A stretch of DNA of 64,000 bases from Tetranychus cinnabarinus (lineage: Eukaryota; Arthropoda; Arachnida; Trombidiformes; Tetranychidae), in contig WHVY01000008.1 of NCBI GenBank assembly GCA_022266195.1, positions 3,285,501 through 3,349,500 of the forward strand, in the 5' to 3' direction. The notes beneath the pieces are model-generated. The model was not told where the DNA came from. It worked only from the letters and a program-made list of their open reading frames with translations, and made no database searches. Position numbers and translations under genes: made by a program. Of the stretch, positions 35,701-50,700 are shown in pieces. Every line of letters starts with the position of its first letter. Position 1 is the stretch's first letter.

Positions 35701-38700
35701 AATTTGGGTTGAACATTTTTAATGTATAATAGGGAATCAACTGACTTTGGTTGAAAGCAAAACCAATATAACAAGAGCATCAAGCTTCTCACTCAACAAT
35801 TGCTGGTCTCACTCATCTGTTCACCTTTACAAGTTAACATTCACACAAAATATAATAATAAACAGGACAAGAGGAATGATGATGAGGATGCGAAATGGGT
35901 GAGCTTTGAAAAGAAAAAGTTAATTAAAACATTTTTCCATCCAACACTGAATCAACACTCAACCTATTTTCATGATAATTTTGCTTCATTTCACTTGTAA
36001 TCAACTTTGATTATTCAATTGCAATCTTTGATCAAGATGTTCAAATTTCTTTGCACGCCATCTTGTGGATTTATTAACAACTATTTTTTCTGGTTAACTT
36101 TGGGTATTGATTTTGTTTTGGTTTTGCTTTTTTTAATACATTTTTTATTCTCGTTCATAATTCAAGATGAAACAAAGGGAAATGATGAAAAATGTATCCA
36201 TTTACAATTGATTGATTAGAATACAAAAGAAGATTGAAACACAATTTAAATCTATTATTAATTTTTGTATTTACATTTGTGCTTATGATTAATGGGTAAA
36301 GCTATTTGTAGTTCAATTAGTTTAGGGTTTGTCAAAGAAAACAGTTTTTGATTTTTAAAAATAATTTTCTGGTTAGTCAATCAATTCCTGGTTTAACCAA
36401 AAGGCTCTTTTAGGTAACAATTTCAACTGACCCAAGTTTGGTAAATCAATAAAGGTATTGATGATGGTGAAAGAAAAAGGTTAACACAATTGGATTCAAC
36501 AATTAAATCAATATTTGACTATCAAATAAATCAACAATAAGTGTAACAACAAAAACGGGATAACATGCATTGCGGTAATCATTGTAATTGTGATTAGCAA
36601 CAATTTAATGTTTAGTTTATAATTTGAAGCAATGGTTTGACCAGAATTTGCTATTTATAATTGCAATTAAATGAAATGCTTGTTAATATCGTATGGAGAT
36701 ACATTTTTACAGTTAACCCTGAAAAGTAAACTGGAAAATGTTGAAAACAAAATAAACATATTGGGTTAATTAAATGGTTTGAGTAAAGAAACAATAAACT
36801 TCATTGAGATTCAAGTTGAAGTCTGAATGTTTCCAACTGGAAAGATGAGTTATTTATTGGTTGATAAACAAAACTATTAGCTGACAAGAAGCTCTGGAAA
36901 AACAAAACCATAGAGTTGATCATGATTGAGACAAGGAAAGGATTCCAACAGAATTATTTGTTCAACATTTGTTGATTACAGAAACTGAGACTTGGGTTTA
37001 CAATGGATGGAACAAAAAAAGGGAAAGTTATTTGAAGCCTGAAGGTGAAGGTGACTGAAATGGAAACAATCAATTTAACAATGAACAATTATCTGGTGAT
37101 ACAACAATTGATGCCAAGAAAAGGTGAGATATGGACAACAAAAGTGCAACAAGAGAAGCGCAAAATAACAGGTAAACTGATGAAACTTTGTTTTCAATCA
37201 AACATGTTGTCAATGAAACAAAAAATCAATAAGCAAATCATCAAAAGAGAAACATTTTATGTTTCGAAAAAAAAGTAAAAAAAGAAAATGAAAAACATGA
37301 ATTGTCATGATGATTATCAAGATGAAGATTGAGACAAATGCATGATAAAGTTTTTGCTCAAAGATTTTCAATGTTTTCAGCTTTTTTTGTATTCAGTGAC
37401 AAATAAGGTTTTAACATCATTATCATCATTATAATCATTATAATGTGATTTTATTGAGAAGAAAAGCTATGAATGTTTCCCTTTTCATGGAGAAGGGAAA
37501 ATGAATTTAACTTGATAACATTAATTTAGATTTTCTTGTTTTTCTCAGTTCACCATTTAACTGTAATTTTAATTGTCAATTTGCTGTTTAATTGAGTCGA
37601 GAAGGTAACAAGAAAATAACAAAACAAATGATTCTATGACAACTCAGTTTTAGCTTTTCAAGCAAAAGAAACAATTAACTAATTATTGAATCATAAATCA
37701 ATGGCAAGTGTGAAAAAATTGAAAATTTTGTCAACTTTGAAATGGTAATCAATTTCAATTTCTGTAAGCAATTAATTTCTTAATCAACTTCCAATTGATT
37801 GGTGAATCATGTTTAGCCTAATATTTATGAGCAACTTAATCAATGCAAATCCCATGGCTAAATGGCAATTATTAACGGTTTAACTGTAAACCTTGAAGTT
37901 ACTTAACAGTCCATTGATTGTTAATTGTTGAAATGCATGTTAAATTGAGATTCTTTGATTTACAGTTGACAATAAACAATCATTTCAATCGATAGATTGT
38001 CAAGAAAAAGTTAGATTAATCGATGGTTAAATGAGATAAATAGTGATAATTGTTAACATCTTTTTCATCAATTGGAGGAAGATGATGAGGAAGGAGAAGA
38101 CAATTGTTTCGCTTTACTTGACATTTTAATGATCAACAGAATGTTAATGATGATCATGATAAATTGATTGTTGATTCATTGAAATTCATAGTAAAAATAG
38201 CAAATCATTTGGTAAGTCAAGGTTGAAACAAAGTCAGTCAAATTCAAGGTTTTCAGGTTAAGATGTGAATAAGCAAAATTCAGGAAATCTGTTAAAGGCA
38301 GAGTTGAGAAGAAAAACTGTTTTCTTAAACAATTAGCTTAATCATTGTTGTTACAGTTTCCATTATTTTACAATTTAAATTGTAAAATTGCTTTTTACGG
38401 ACAAAAGTCTCAAGTAAACAATAAATGTAATAAGATTGTTGATGAATAAGGCATTCCGAGAATTGAAATTAACGCGAAACAAAAGATGAGGATAAAGATG
38501 ATGAGGAGGGAAAAGATGGAAATGTTTAAGGTTAGTTGTTTGCAAACTTCAATTTTTCAGCTTCTCTTCAACTCAGATAAACATTGCAATTGGCAACAAT
38601 CCAAAGATTGTTGATAAACAGAAGATATTTATTTTTTTCTTCATCTCAATTCTGTGCTACTTTGCATTCATTTGCATTTTTTGCAAGTAAACAAGGAGTC

Positions 38701-41700
38701 AACCGAGAAGAGAGACAGGAAGATGGAGATGATTGGGATGAAAGATAAACTGCTTATCGTAAGGAGATCATCATCATCAGAATCATGAGTCTGACACAGA
38801 ATTGAAAATACACCCGATGGTAGAGAAAGTTGAATAACAACCAATTCTTATCAAAATTATCACAATTTCTTTGTGTTCAAGGAATAAAGAGAAGCAAAAA
38901 TTCGACAGCATCATCCATCATGAGATTTTCACCTTCATATTTACTAGGAAGTAACTAGGCAGTTTTGTTCAACTTCAATCGTTAGACTAAACAGTCTAAT
39001 TTGATTGTGACGTTCATGGGTTCATTAGGAAGCTTTTTTAGTCTTTTGTGTTTTTGGGTTGGAAATTGGGTGAAAAGTATTTTTAACAATAATCACGGTT
39101 AATCCACTGGTTTTCATGGTAAATGGTAAGATTAAGCAAAATTGAATTGACTTGCAGGGAAAAAGATAGGAAAGTAAATATGGAAGAAAAAAGATTCAAA
39201 ATTTTGATCCAATTTTTTGTAACCAAAGGCCTAAAAATGGATCAATTTTTGTTATTTAAAAACATTCAACATTTTCTGTCTGGAGAATCATCAATTGTTA
39301 TCTATGTACACTGTTGATGGATTGAATTAATTGTTGGATTGATGGTTAATTGTAACAATTAAGAGAGAAATAAAGTGTCGAGTCTTTGCAGGGAAAATGT
39401 TAAACGCATGAAAAGCATGAGAAGGCAAAGCAAAGGGTGGATTTGAGACTTACCGGTAAATTGATGCTATTAAACGTATTTTATCTCAGAGGTGGCTCTT
39501 AATTGGTGATATATTTAGATGACTAGCTTGAAATTAATTTTAAATTAACAGAGTAAAACATTATATAAAGTGTTAACAATTAACAATCACAATCATATTC
39601 AGGGTCACTTGTCTGTCTGATTAATGCGCATGTTGTTAACCCAACTCGAAGCAGATGATTTTTACCTAAACCTTTGGCTTCTCAATGTGTCATCATAACC
39701 AAGTAAATTTAGTTTTGTTCAATCATCTTACAAGTGAATTAAAATAGGTTAATGATTCATTTAGTGTTTAAACCCTGTGGATGATCAAGATCGTACTGTT
39801 GACGAGATTACTGGTTTATTGTTGAATACTGTTGTGGGAATCAGACGAATGTTGGTTTCACTGTGATATTTTGTGTTGAGTTATCTGGTGCTGTTTAATC
39901 TCGCTGTTAATGATGGCAACACAAATGATATCGATGAGGAAACAAGATATAAAAAATAAAACTGGTTAACACATTTACACAGAAGATAGAGGGAGAGAAA
40001 AAAGGAGGAAGAAGACGACTAAGAAGAGATGAAACAGAGTCAACTTGAAAACATCAACAATCTCTCAACTCCCTCACTTTCATCTGTCTTCTTCTGTCTC
40101 ATACTTACTGTCGCCTTCATTTAATCCCTCTCTCTTCCCCTTATCGTCATCATCAATTCGTTCAATTTTTATGAATGAAACACAGGGTAAGAGGATCCAG
40201 TTGGCGACAAACAGTCAACCTTTGAGCATGATCCCAATACAATTGAAGGGTTATCCTCAAGTTTTGCATTCAAGACGATCCATTGAAAAAAACAAAGCAA
40301 CTCAACGAATCAACTCAAGACGAATTCAAAATCTTTATTCGTTTCACTGAACAGAAAGATCCTGAAATGATTTAATTAGAGTAAAGAGCAATCATGTTAA
40401 GTAACCGATTAATAGTAAAAGCTTATGGTTATTTTGGTTATTAAAAAGTGATACAGATGGCGATAAAATCTGCCTCTAAACAGCTGTGTAACCGCTTTTA
40501 ATGTAACGGAAAAGTAACCAGTTTTTTTGATATTTTTGTTTTGATTTATTATTCATTATTTAATCAAGTGTCAATTTCAATTAAGTTTTGTTTGTTGAAC
40601 AATTTGTTGTCGATACTGCCTTTGCTAAAGATTTGCTATTTCAACGTTCTAAGACATTTTTGGCTTTTTCATTTCAACTTGTTACTCTGTGAACCTGATT
40701 TTTGTTTTCTTGCTTGTAGTTGATTTAATTCTGTTTTTTTTAGTTCAATCTTTTTGTTGCAACTTTTGTTCACAACTTTACCCAACCCATTGAAGTCAAC
40801 TCTTTTTTTGCTCGTCCTGAACTTTGTTTAATATTTGTAAAAAAAGAGGCAAAGAGAGATAGACTCATTAGCTGTAAGCATTCAGTTAACATGCTAACCG
40901 TTTCCACCCAATAATCTTTAATGGCGTTTTATACCTTTTTTAACTCTTGATGGCGTGATTCTTATTCAATAATTATTGGTTAATCATCATTTCCTTGACT
41001 TTATTCTTGATTAACTGACAAGATTGACTAAAAACAAAGCTATACTGAAAAGATGTAACCAGAATATTATCCTGGTTTATGCTGTTTTTTACCAACAAAT
41101 TCAACTCCAGTTGTGTCAAGGTAAATGACTGGTGTACACTTTTACGTGAGTTTGAATGGACAGAGGACATGAAAAGTTGACATTCATGGTTAAAGATTAT
41201 TACCAAGAATTGCTTGCAAATTGTTTACCAAAAACGTAATCGACTCATCAAGAAATAAAAACAATGTTTAACTCCATTTTTATCAAAACTCATCATCAGC
41301 ACAATTAATCGGTAAAGACCAGTTTGAATTGTAATTCGTAAGACTACATGATGTGATTCAAATTCAAGCCGAACAACTAGTGTAACAATTGGTTGATCCT
41401 TGATTTACGATGATATATAATTTAACGGTTCATTGGACTGTAAAATGTTAAATTAACAATCATATAGAGTTAAGGAATTATACAAGAGCACAATTTAGAT
41501 GGAAACAATTAAAATCAAGTGGATAGAGTTAAACTTGAAGTACCTAAAAGTCCAGTGATGTTAAAGATGGAGCGATCAGATTAATGTATAATGTGGTTAA
41601 TTTTGTGAAACAATCAACTTGAAATGCTGAAAATGATTAATAATGAAATTTGATCATCAAATTTGATTGGTTGGTAACCTGGTATTGTCTAACAATTAAC

Positions 41701-44700
41701 ACTCCTAAAATAAGTTAACATCTTGGGATTGTCTTCATTTGCCTATCTTCAACTCTGCATACAACACACACGTCTACACGTTAGGTTAAAATAATTGATG
41801 TTAATTCATTCAAATTAACCTTAAATCATGATTATCTTCACAGCCCAAACAAACGTTGGTTACACAAATGAATTCATTATCAACATTACCTGCTGCCATT
41901 ACCAAGTAATTTAAATTATACAAATTTACACATCAAGATGATTGACGACGGATTGTAGACATTTTGCCATTTCAAACCTAAATGTTACTAGTTTTACAAG
42001 TCAATTTGATTATCACAATTCATCTCATCATTTTAAACTTTCAATTGATCATTTCGCACTCTCAACTTAATGATGGTTTAGTCATTGCCTGAGCGCAACA
42101 ACATCGTGACCTTTCATCTATTTTGATGGAATAACCAATTCCAATCTTGTAGGAGTCAAGAGGATTGCTAATCATAATTACGGACGAGGAATTGGCCTTA
42201 TGTTCAGGTCTCAGTGGGAGGTAATCATGGGAACAACTTTGGATTTCATTTTATGATTACCTTTTTCACTTCATTTGAAACCAACATTTCTCTGTTGATT
42301 CCTGATATCAGACTTTTGTCCTGAGTTATCAACAAATCATGCTTTTTCTCGCCAATTATTGACATTGCCATTGTTTTATACTTAATATGGTATTTTATTT
42401 GACAGATTTGTGGTTTGTTTTAGCTTCAACTCTCAATTGGCAAATGATTTATGGTTGATTGTGTTTTTTATTGGCGAGAATTGCTGCCTTTGAAATTGAG
42501 TTATTTTCTGGTTTCTTTAATTTACGCTCGTTCTGCTTTATCTGATTGTGTTAAATTTGAATGAGTAAGCATTACGTTAATAGCCTGATTAAATTATGGC
42601 AATTGTTTTTAATAGGAACATGTAAGACTAAAGATGATTTGATGACTTCAATTGCTTAATGAGATGAGTATCAGAGTTTTTAGAGGATCTTTGATGGGCA
42701 AATCCTTGGATCAAGCTAATCATTCTGTTCTAATCATAGATTTCTTATCAAACTCAGATTCTTTAAACTACATGTAATGGACAGATGGACAAGAATGCTC
42801 AAAGTGGACATTAAGTTGTCAAATCAACTATCAACTTTCCCTGACAAAATAATTGGCTTAAAAGCATAAGAAAGTTTTGACTTTTCAGAATTAATCTTCA
42901 AATCCTTAATCTTTAACGCAAGTAGCTAATCGACCAAATTATTGAAGTTGTCAATGTAACCAAAGAAGACTTATAATGTTGTCTGGTTCAATTGGAGCAA
43001 TTAAAGTTAATACAGATTAACCTTGTGAGCAACGCAGCCATATTTTTTATATGATAACATTTTGCACCTTTGAAATGAATAATTATGTTAAACACTCAAC
43101 ATAATACAAATGTATAAATCAATATTTAGGTGAAATGTACATTGGTTAATTTGCTAATAACTGTTTTATACGTCTTGAATGGTCACAATTGACTTGCACT
43201 AAAATCTTGGTAAATTAAATTGTCACATAAATTGTAGGTTATGTTGGTTGTTAGGACTTGTTAAAAGTAACCTTTGAACGAGGCAAACCAGATAAGTAAG
43301 CTTCACTAATTAAAGACTATTTTCATACTAAAAACGTATCAAAATTACGATAATTATGTATTCCTGGCAAATTCACAATTTAGTTATAAATAGATAAGAT
43401 GAAATTTGGAAGCACAAATTATTTAAAAACATGACAATCAAATGATTTTAGCAATTTTCATTTGATTAATTTCTATCTGCTGCTATCTAACGACAAGTTT
43501 AAACACTAAAAAATCAAGTGTTGAAATGTACCACCAGATGACGGGACAATTCAAGTATTCAATCAGATTTTATTACAAATGCATTTGTTTCAATATTATT
43601 AATGTTCATAATTTGATAAATTTAGTTAATTTGAATTGATTAAATGAATTAATTTCATGATTGTTTTAAAATTATCGTGAATTCATCTCTAGTCATTCCA
43701 AATGTCACTTAAATAATCAGTGTTAACAGTTTTTGATTTAGTTAATGGCCATCTCAACTCAATGGACATCAAAATAGACAGTTTATATCGAATTGGAAAA
43801 TAAAGCTTCCCAATTGTTCCACTAAAAATAGCTGTTACTGTTAAAACTGCTGTTAATCAAATGATCATAACAAGCCATTTGCCTGAAAACTAAACCATTG
43901 TGCTTGTATGTCACCAATCTAAAAAGCTAAACCAGAGACAAGCAAAAAGTGATTGAAAACCGGAAGATTTATCAATTTGACTGTAATTTTGGGTAACGAC
44001 ACAAAATCATGGCAATAATTGATCGAGAATGAAATATTGAAAAATAGTGAATCATTTAGAGTGTATATTTTTAGTCTCGGAAGTAAATTTAAAACATTCA
44101 TGATAAATGTAATCATAATAATGATGATGATAATGATGATTGAAAAGATGTGGCCTTGGTATTTGGTGAATCAAGCAGAAAAGCTAAATTGATTAAGCAA
44201 ATATAATGTGAGTCAATGGATAAACCTTGGGAAAGACAAATCATGTAAATTAAAGTGAAATACTAATATTGTGGAAGGGCAAAATTAAGGGCAAGATTAG
44301 TCGCTAGCCAGATATGAGTATTAATAACTTAAATGGCTAAAGTTTGAAGCGTTGGCTTTAGTTGATCAAATATTGACCAATCTAATAAATGAAATAACAA
44401 CTGATTTGTTGAAAGACGAGGAGAGGTAAAGATATGATGATGAGAAAGGTTGGGAGTAAATAGATGGTAATAGATGAGGATAAAGATGATAGACAATGGG
44501 ATGGAGATGAGGAGACATTTTGAAAGCTGTGAGTAATAATAAGATGGGTGAAACTAATACAATCTGCTAATGAAATTGGCTAACAGGCAATTGTAATCAG
44601 TTCATCGATCCATTCTGATGTATCAAATAACCAATAGTTAACCTCAACAGCAAAGCACAAAGAAAGTTAAATTCACCTTGTTAAATTGGTTTGTTAGATT

Positions 44701-47700
44701 GAACCTGAAAAATGGTTATCTGGTAATCTGGTTAAACCTAAATCAAAAGCAACTTTAACTAATTTGCGTTTTATCGGAAGTGGACAATGATTGTCATTAA
44801 GGTTAAGTCATTTGAAACAATTTAAAATGAATCATGTTTAATCAAAAACAAAAGAAACTGAAGACAAAAGGTTTATAAATATTTTTTATCATTTTGTCAT
44901 CAAATTGTATTGTAATGTTATTCATTCATTGGGTTTGAATGGGAAAAATGGTCTTCACTTTTTCAATGTGAATATCAAAAGTGATGTTCATGTTTATGAT
45001 GATGGTTTAATGGATGGCAAAAAAGGGAAGATTAAAGTTGACTCTTCAGTAACAAGGGAAGTAGATGATGAAGAGGATGAGGAGAGAGACAGAGAAGAGG
45101 ACAAAAGATGAATTTGGAGATTCAAATGTATTTTCACTTTCCTTTTCATGCCTTGTAAAGGTTGAAGGAAGACACAAAGGGAAACTCAATTGACAATGTT
45201 TCACTTCATGTCTTCAGCTTTGTCTGGCTTTGGATTTGCAAGCAAAAAAGTAGTCAACTAAGGTAATTTATGAACAATCAAATTGCAATACAATTATTAA
45301 TCTTTCAAAAGCTGTACAAGTTGGAGTCGCCATACAAAACTACAGTTAGCTTTTCAATGGAAAAGTATATTTTCCTTTGGATTGGTTAATTGTTGCTTTA
45401 CATAACAGATCAATTTAGACATTTTGTTCAACCTTAATTCTGTTTCTCATGTAAACATGATGAGCTTAGTGTGATTGATTGAGGCTTGCAAAATGGATCA
45501 ATATGGAGCATTTTCATTCCTTTTTTTGTTGATTTTGTTCAACTATTAATTTTCACATGGAATCATTAGATGGATTGGTAAAGGTTATACTCAATCAACC
45601 TCTCATTTTAATCATCATATTCCATGTTAGACTATTTCCATCATTATCAACACTTTCAGGAGCAACTCATCTGTAACTTCAAGTGTTGGATTGTTCAAAA
45701 TTCAAGTTGACATTTTAAAGCAACATTGATTTACCATTTGATGATAATAAGGTTTGATTATTTATTGTAAATTCAATTGATTTACCAATTCAGATAATTT
45801 GATTGTTATTAGGTGATCAAAGTAATGGCAACAAGAAAAATGCATAAAAAATGGTTTCAACCAGAAAGTTACAAAAGCTAAAAATGGGTTTCAAGTTCAA
45901 CCATTTTCAATAAGAAATGTTTTCCTTTTTTTACAAACCAGAAAATTTTGAAAATAAAAATTTGATTGCCAACAATTATGTTAATAAAATCAATTGGCCA
46001 GTAAATGATCATTTAACATCAATTGAATGGAGAGAAAAGGTTTCAACCTTTACAATGAGAAATGTTTTCCGATTTATTCATTGATTGTCAACATTGAAAA
46101 TTAACATTAAAAGTTCAGTAAACTGAATGCTAAAATTGGTGTAAACTATGAAACTCTGGAAATGCAATGTTCACATTGGAATGTCAATTGTTTAAATTGT
46201 TGGCAAAGTTTTTGCTTGTTATATTTATTTGAGGCTCGAAATGCTAAAAATGAATCCATTTGAATAAGTTCAAGTTCAGTCAATCCCATGGTTTATCTGA
46301 TGAAGAATCATCTGATTATTCAAAGTTAAACTCCCACTCAATTGGACCATTTACACTCAACTCATCACCATGAGCAATTATTTAAGACAAACAATCAACT
46401 TTTATTTACATTTGCAAATTTTGTAAACACTTTTTCATTTCTATTTACATGACTTGTAATCTCTGAAACTCTGAATCAGATTAACCATTTGACATACTTT
46501 TACCCAATTTAAACAAACCATAATTCAACAATCAAATTCAATCTTTTGTAAAGTCTCAATGTTTCAATGTTTAAATATTGATTTGGGATTAACATTGAAA
46601 TCCTTTACTTTTATCCTTAATCTGTTCAATCGAAAGTCAATAATTGGACAATATTTTCAACTTAATCTGAAACCATTTCAATTGTAGATTCAAAGGTAAA
46701 CAACAATTGAAGCAAACTTCAAATCCGAATAAAATTTCAATCTTTTCATGAAAATTTCACCCAATTTTTGCATCAAATTTTGACAAAAGAAATTCAATTT
46801 TTCTCTAACAATTTTCATGAAAAGGTTATCGAGTTGGATAAACTCTTTTAGGTTTACCTTAAGTGAAGCTAATGATACAAAGACTAATTATCTCGATGAC
46901 ATAATTAATTAATCATTGACATGTTTATCTGTTAATCATAAGTGATTAAGCTTTTGAAACTGTCAATCAAAGTGTTTACATTGTGGTTACAATGAGCCTC
47001 AAACAATGTAAAGATGAGTTTCAAATATTGTTACTGATTAAACTGAATCAATAAATAATTACATTTTATCACAACAATCAGACATTAATTATCGCCAATT
47101 AAGAAGCCATTGATACAAATTACAATTGTAAACATGAAAAGTGAAAAAACCAGTAAAACTAATGAAAAGTAAATGCAAAGGTAAAGACAAATAAAGTTGA
47201 AAGTTACAATTTTTTTACTTCTCTTGTTGAATGCATTTCAAGAAATCATTCAACTATCCATTTGAAATGAAAAACAAGTTTTAGGCTCTAATTTCATGCA
47301 TAATTAAACAATTTACCTGTTCATTTTTACTTTCATCAAACTCATCATTATGATAATCAAGAGTAAGATAACAATTGTGAGTAAAAAAAGAGAAAAGAAA
47401 AGCTTGTCAACTTTTTGGTGATCTTTTTCAATGTTAACCGAGACTTTGTTCACTTCACTGTAAACCCTAATAATGGACGATATTACATGTAAATACATGT
47501 TAAACAGATTAATCTAGTTGCAAGACTGAACATGACTTTGACTAATCAGAATAAGCAAAGAATGGGAAAGAAAAGGTGAAAATCTCACAATTGGTCAAAA
47601 GGTAAATTGACATGGAAATGTTTCGCTCCAAATTAAGATTAATTTGCTGATTAACTTTTACCAAAAAAAGCCTTTTTTGTTCCATTATTAACCATAATCT

Positions 47701-50700
47701 TATTAATCATTGTAATTGACCTCATCACGGTTAACTTGAATATGCAATGAATGATTTTCACAGGCAAAAGGCGAGTTAACAAGGCAATGATTAATTTACC
47801 TTTTCATCAGTTAATTGGTTTCATCATAATTCTCACAATAATGTAATTTAAATCTTTAATTATCATGAGTTTTTCATAAAATCCCAGAAGTATTGTTTAC
47901 CAAGTTTTCAACTCTTTTTGTGACTTTCAATTCACATTGAAAATCAAGATTCAGTAGGCAAACAGATGACAAGTTGATTGTGTTTTTCATCATTACTGTC
48001 AATCATTATGATCAAAGGGAAATCAAGTTTTTGCATTTTCAATGACAAAACCATTTTAATCACTTGGACAAAGAGTCTGGATTAAGATGAAACTGATGAA
48101 AACCAGACTGGACTCAAGATGAACGATGAAAGAGGCAAATCATGGGCGTCAATTTTGCACGGTTGAGGGTGATTATGATGCGGATGATGAGGACAATGAA
48201 TATCAAGATGAATATGGAAGAGATGAATTTGCATTGAAAATTGACCAACCATGAGTTGAGTTTTTTTTCTGTCAATTTTTTTCTCCTCACAACTCAGGAA
48301 GATTAAAGGCTATTTCATGTAATACTTTGGTGATCATAAAATCATTATGATTAGAAACATGTTACAATTTTCATGTTGGCTTTGATGAAAAACATGAATG
48401 ATTACAATTGAGTGACAATTTAATCGTTTTTCATTTTCTCCTTTCAACATTTGTTTCAATATTGAAATTCATAATCAATCTTAATTGTTTCCCTATTTTG
48501 TTAACAACTTTTGAGAAACTTCAACATTAAATGATAAATTCATTGCAAATGATATCAATTCGTTGTGACTTTTGGCTACTTTTGGCGTCTGTTTACCTTG
48601 AAGGCAACACCTTTTCAAGGTAGAAAGTGATTATAATTGTTAACAATTAACTTTACAGTTTAATAAATTTCCTCCCATTCAACATGATTTGTTTATTGTT
48701 ATACAATACACAATCAGTGAGAGGCAGAAGTTTTTCCAAAATTCATTTCAATTTCAAGTTTTTATCCAAAGGAAAACAAGTTCAACATTAAATTAATAAT
48801 AGCAACTGATTAAACAATGAAGAGCAAAATGTTCAATATTTACTGTTTGATTAGAAAGAGTTGGAAATGAATGAAAATGAGAAAACAATATTTTCATTTA
48901 ATTTGTAATTTAATTTGAGGATATTTTGAGAGAAAAAATTCATTTCTAGAAAATGAATTTCAGATTATCTGTATTCTTTCATGGTTTGATTGACGCTCTT
49001 TAAGATTATGTAATATGATTCGCCCCAGTGAATGTAATATCATCCACTAAGGTGAGGGTGAATCAAGACATGATGAGAGAAAGAAAGAGAAAGAGAAAGA
49101 TCCGTGAGAAAAAAATTCATTCACAACTTTCAGGGCCTAATATTCAGTTTCTGGTGAAATTTTTGCTCTTCAAAATCATTTTCATCAGTAACTATCAAAC
49201 CAATTATCATTTGACAGTTTTTTTCCCTCAATCTTTCAATCATAATCTTCATATTTCTGGTCACTTTTTAACCATGATATTTGACTCTGTGATTGTCATG
49301 TTCAGGGTACAAGAAAATCTGGTTGACAATTGTGAGCAAACAGCAAAAGGTAAGTAACATTGACAGCAAAAAAAACTGAATATCTTTTACAGAACAGGAA
49401 ATGTTGAGTTTCTTGACTATTTTTTTTGTTTGGCTTTTTTCGTTTCTCTTCAGATTATTCAGGAAAAATTATTTGGAGTCAGTTTATGTTACATGTTAAG
49501 GTCAAGCGTAAGTCAAGGTGAAGTCAAGTTAAAGGTTAAGCTAAACAGAGCAGCACAAGCAAGCCATAAGGTGAACAATTTAAATTGTCATTACCTTTCA
49601 CTTGGATTGTCTTTGGAATTGAATTTATCTCGAAGTAAGTCCTCTTCGCTGTGGTCGTAAATTAGTGTCTCAACCATTGATCCTTTGCTACTTCCAAAGG
49701 AAACTCTGAAAAAAAGATCAAAATAATGTAAATTTAAATTCGAATGGAAAATCAGAGTAAATTTCGGTGATTGTTGGCCATTTGTTTCTCAAAAGCTAAT
49801 GTAATGACAGTTAAAATCAACTTTAGATTTTGAATTTTTCTGAAAATTCGTTTGTTCTTCAATTTTTAATTTAACTCATTTTTCGATTTGCATTTAACTC
49901 AATTGCATTGAGTTGAAAATGAATCAATAATTGATTAAATTACTATTGACCGGTCGATCAAAATATTTGAATATCAACACTTGTGATAGCTTTAGGTTTG
50001 CTCTGTAATTCAATTACAATTATGCCTTGACAACACATTAAAACAGTTTTTTTTCTGGTTTATTTGGTCAACTTTCTGGTTCTCATTGATTATTCACTAT
50101 AATAATGGTAAGATATTAAAAGTTTTACATGAGCAAAGGTAACAATCTAAGCTGTTAACAGGGAGAATTAATGAAAGAGTAAAACATAAATTTGACTGGT
50201 CAATAGACTTAATAGACTTGGTTACGATCAAAATGCAAACATGGAAAATTTTGGGTCATTTCATTTGATATTTTTTCATTGTCCTCCTGGTGAAATGACA
50301 TTCATTTTCATACTTGATTACATGTTTGAATTGGTTACTTTTTATCATGAAAAACTTCCACTTTCCCTCTAGTTTTACAGGTGCACAGTACAAAAGGGTA
50401 GAAAAGTTAATCTAATCACTTAAATGTGAACCAGAAAGAAATGTGTGATCGATTGAACATCACAAGTGTTGATACAAAAATGAATTGAAATCAAAATGAG
50501 TTATCAATTGTGAAGATTGGAAGAAGATGAAGAGCACTTGGAAAAGGATTAAAATAGGATGAAGATAAGGAAGGAAGAGAAGTGGAAACGGTTAAGTTAA
50601 AGTTGTCACTATTTCAATTTTATCCATTCAAATTATCGCAATTTGGGTTTTCTCTTATTCCTTAATTCTTTTGCTTTTCCTGCTTATTTTATCATCTTTT

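Noticed and set aside
40045..40350. 101-codon plus-strand frame within the 16-kb intron
   Set aside because: Low-complexity Ser/Leu-rich start, no ATG at the beginning, no recognised domain.
49028..49357. Plus-strand frame followed by a strong donor (AAAAGGTAAGTAA)
   Set aside because: Starts without an ATG, is low-complexity at its beginning, and no partner exon in phase was found; it lies antisense within an intron.
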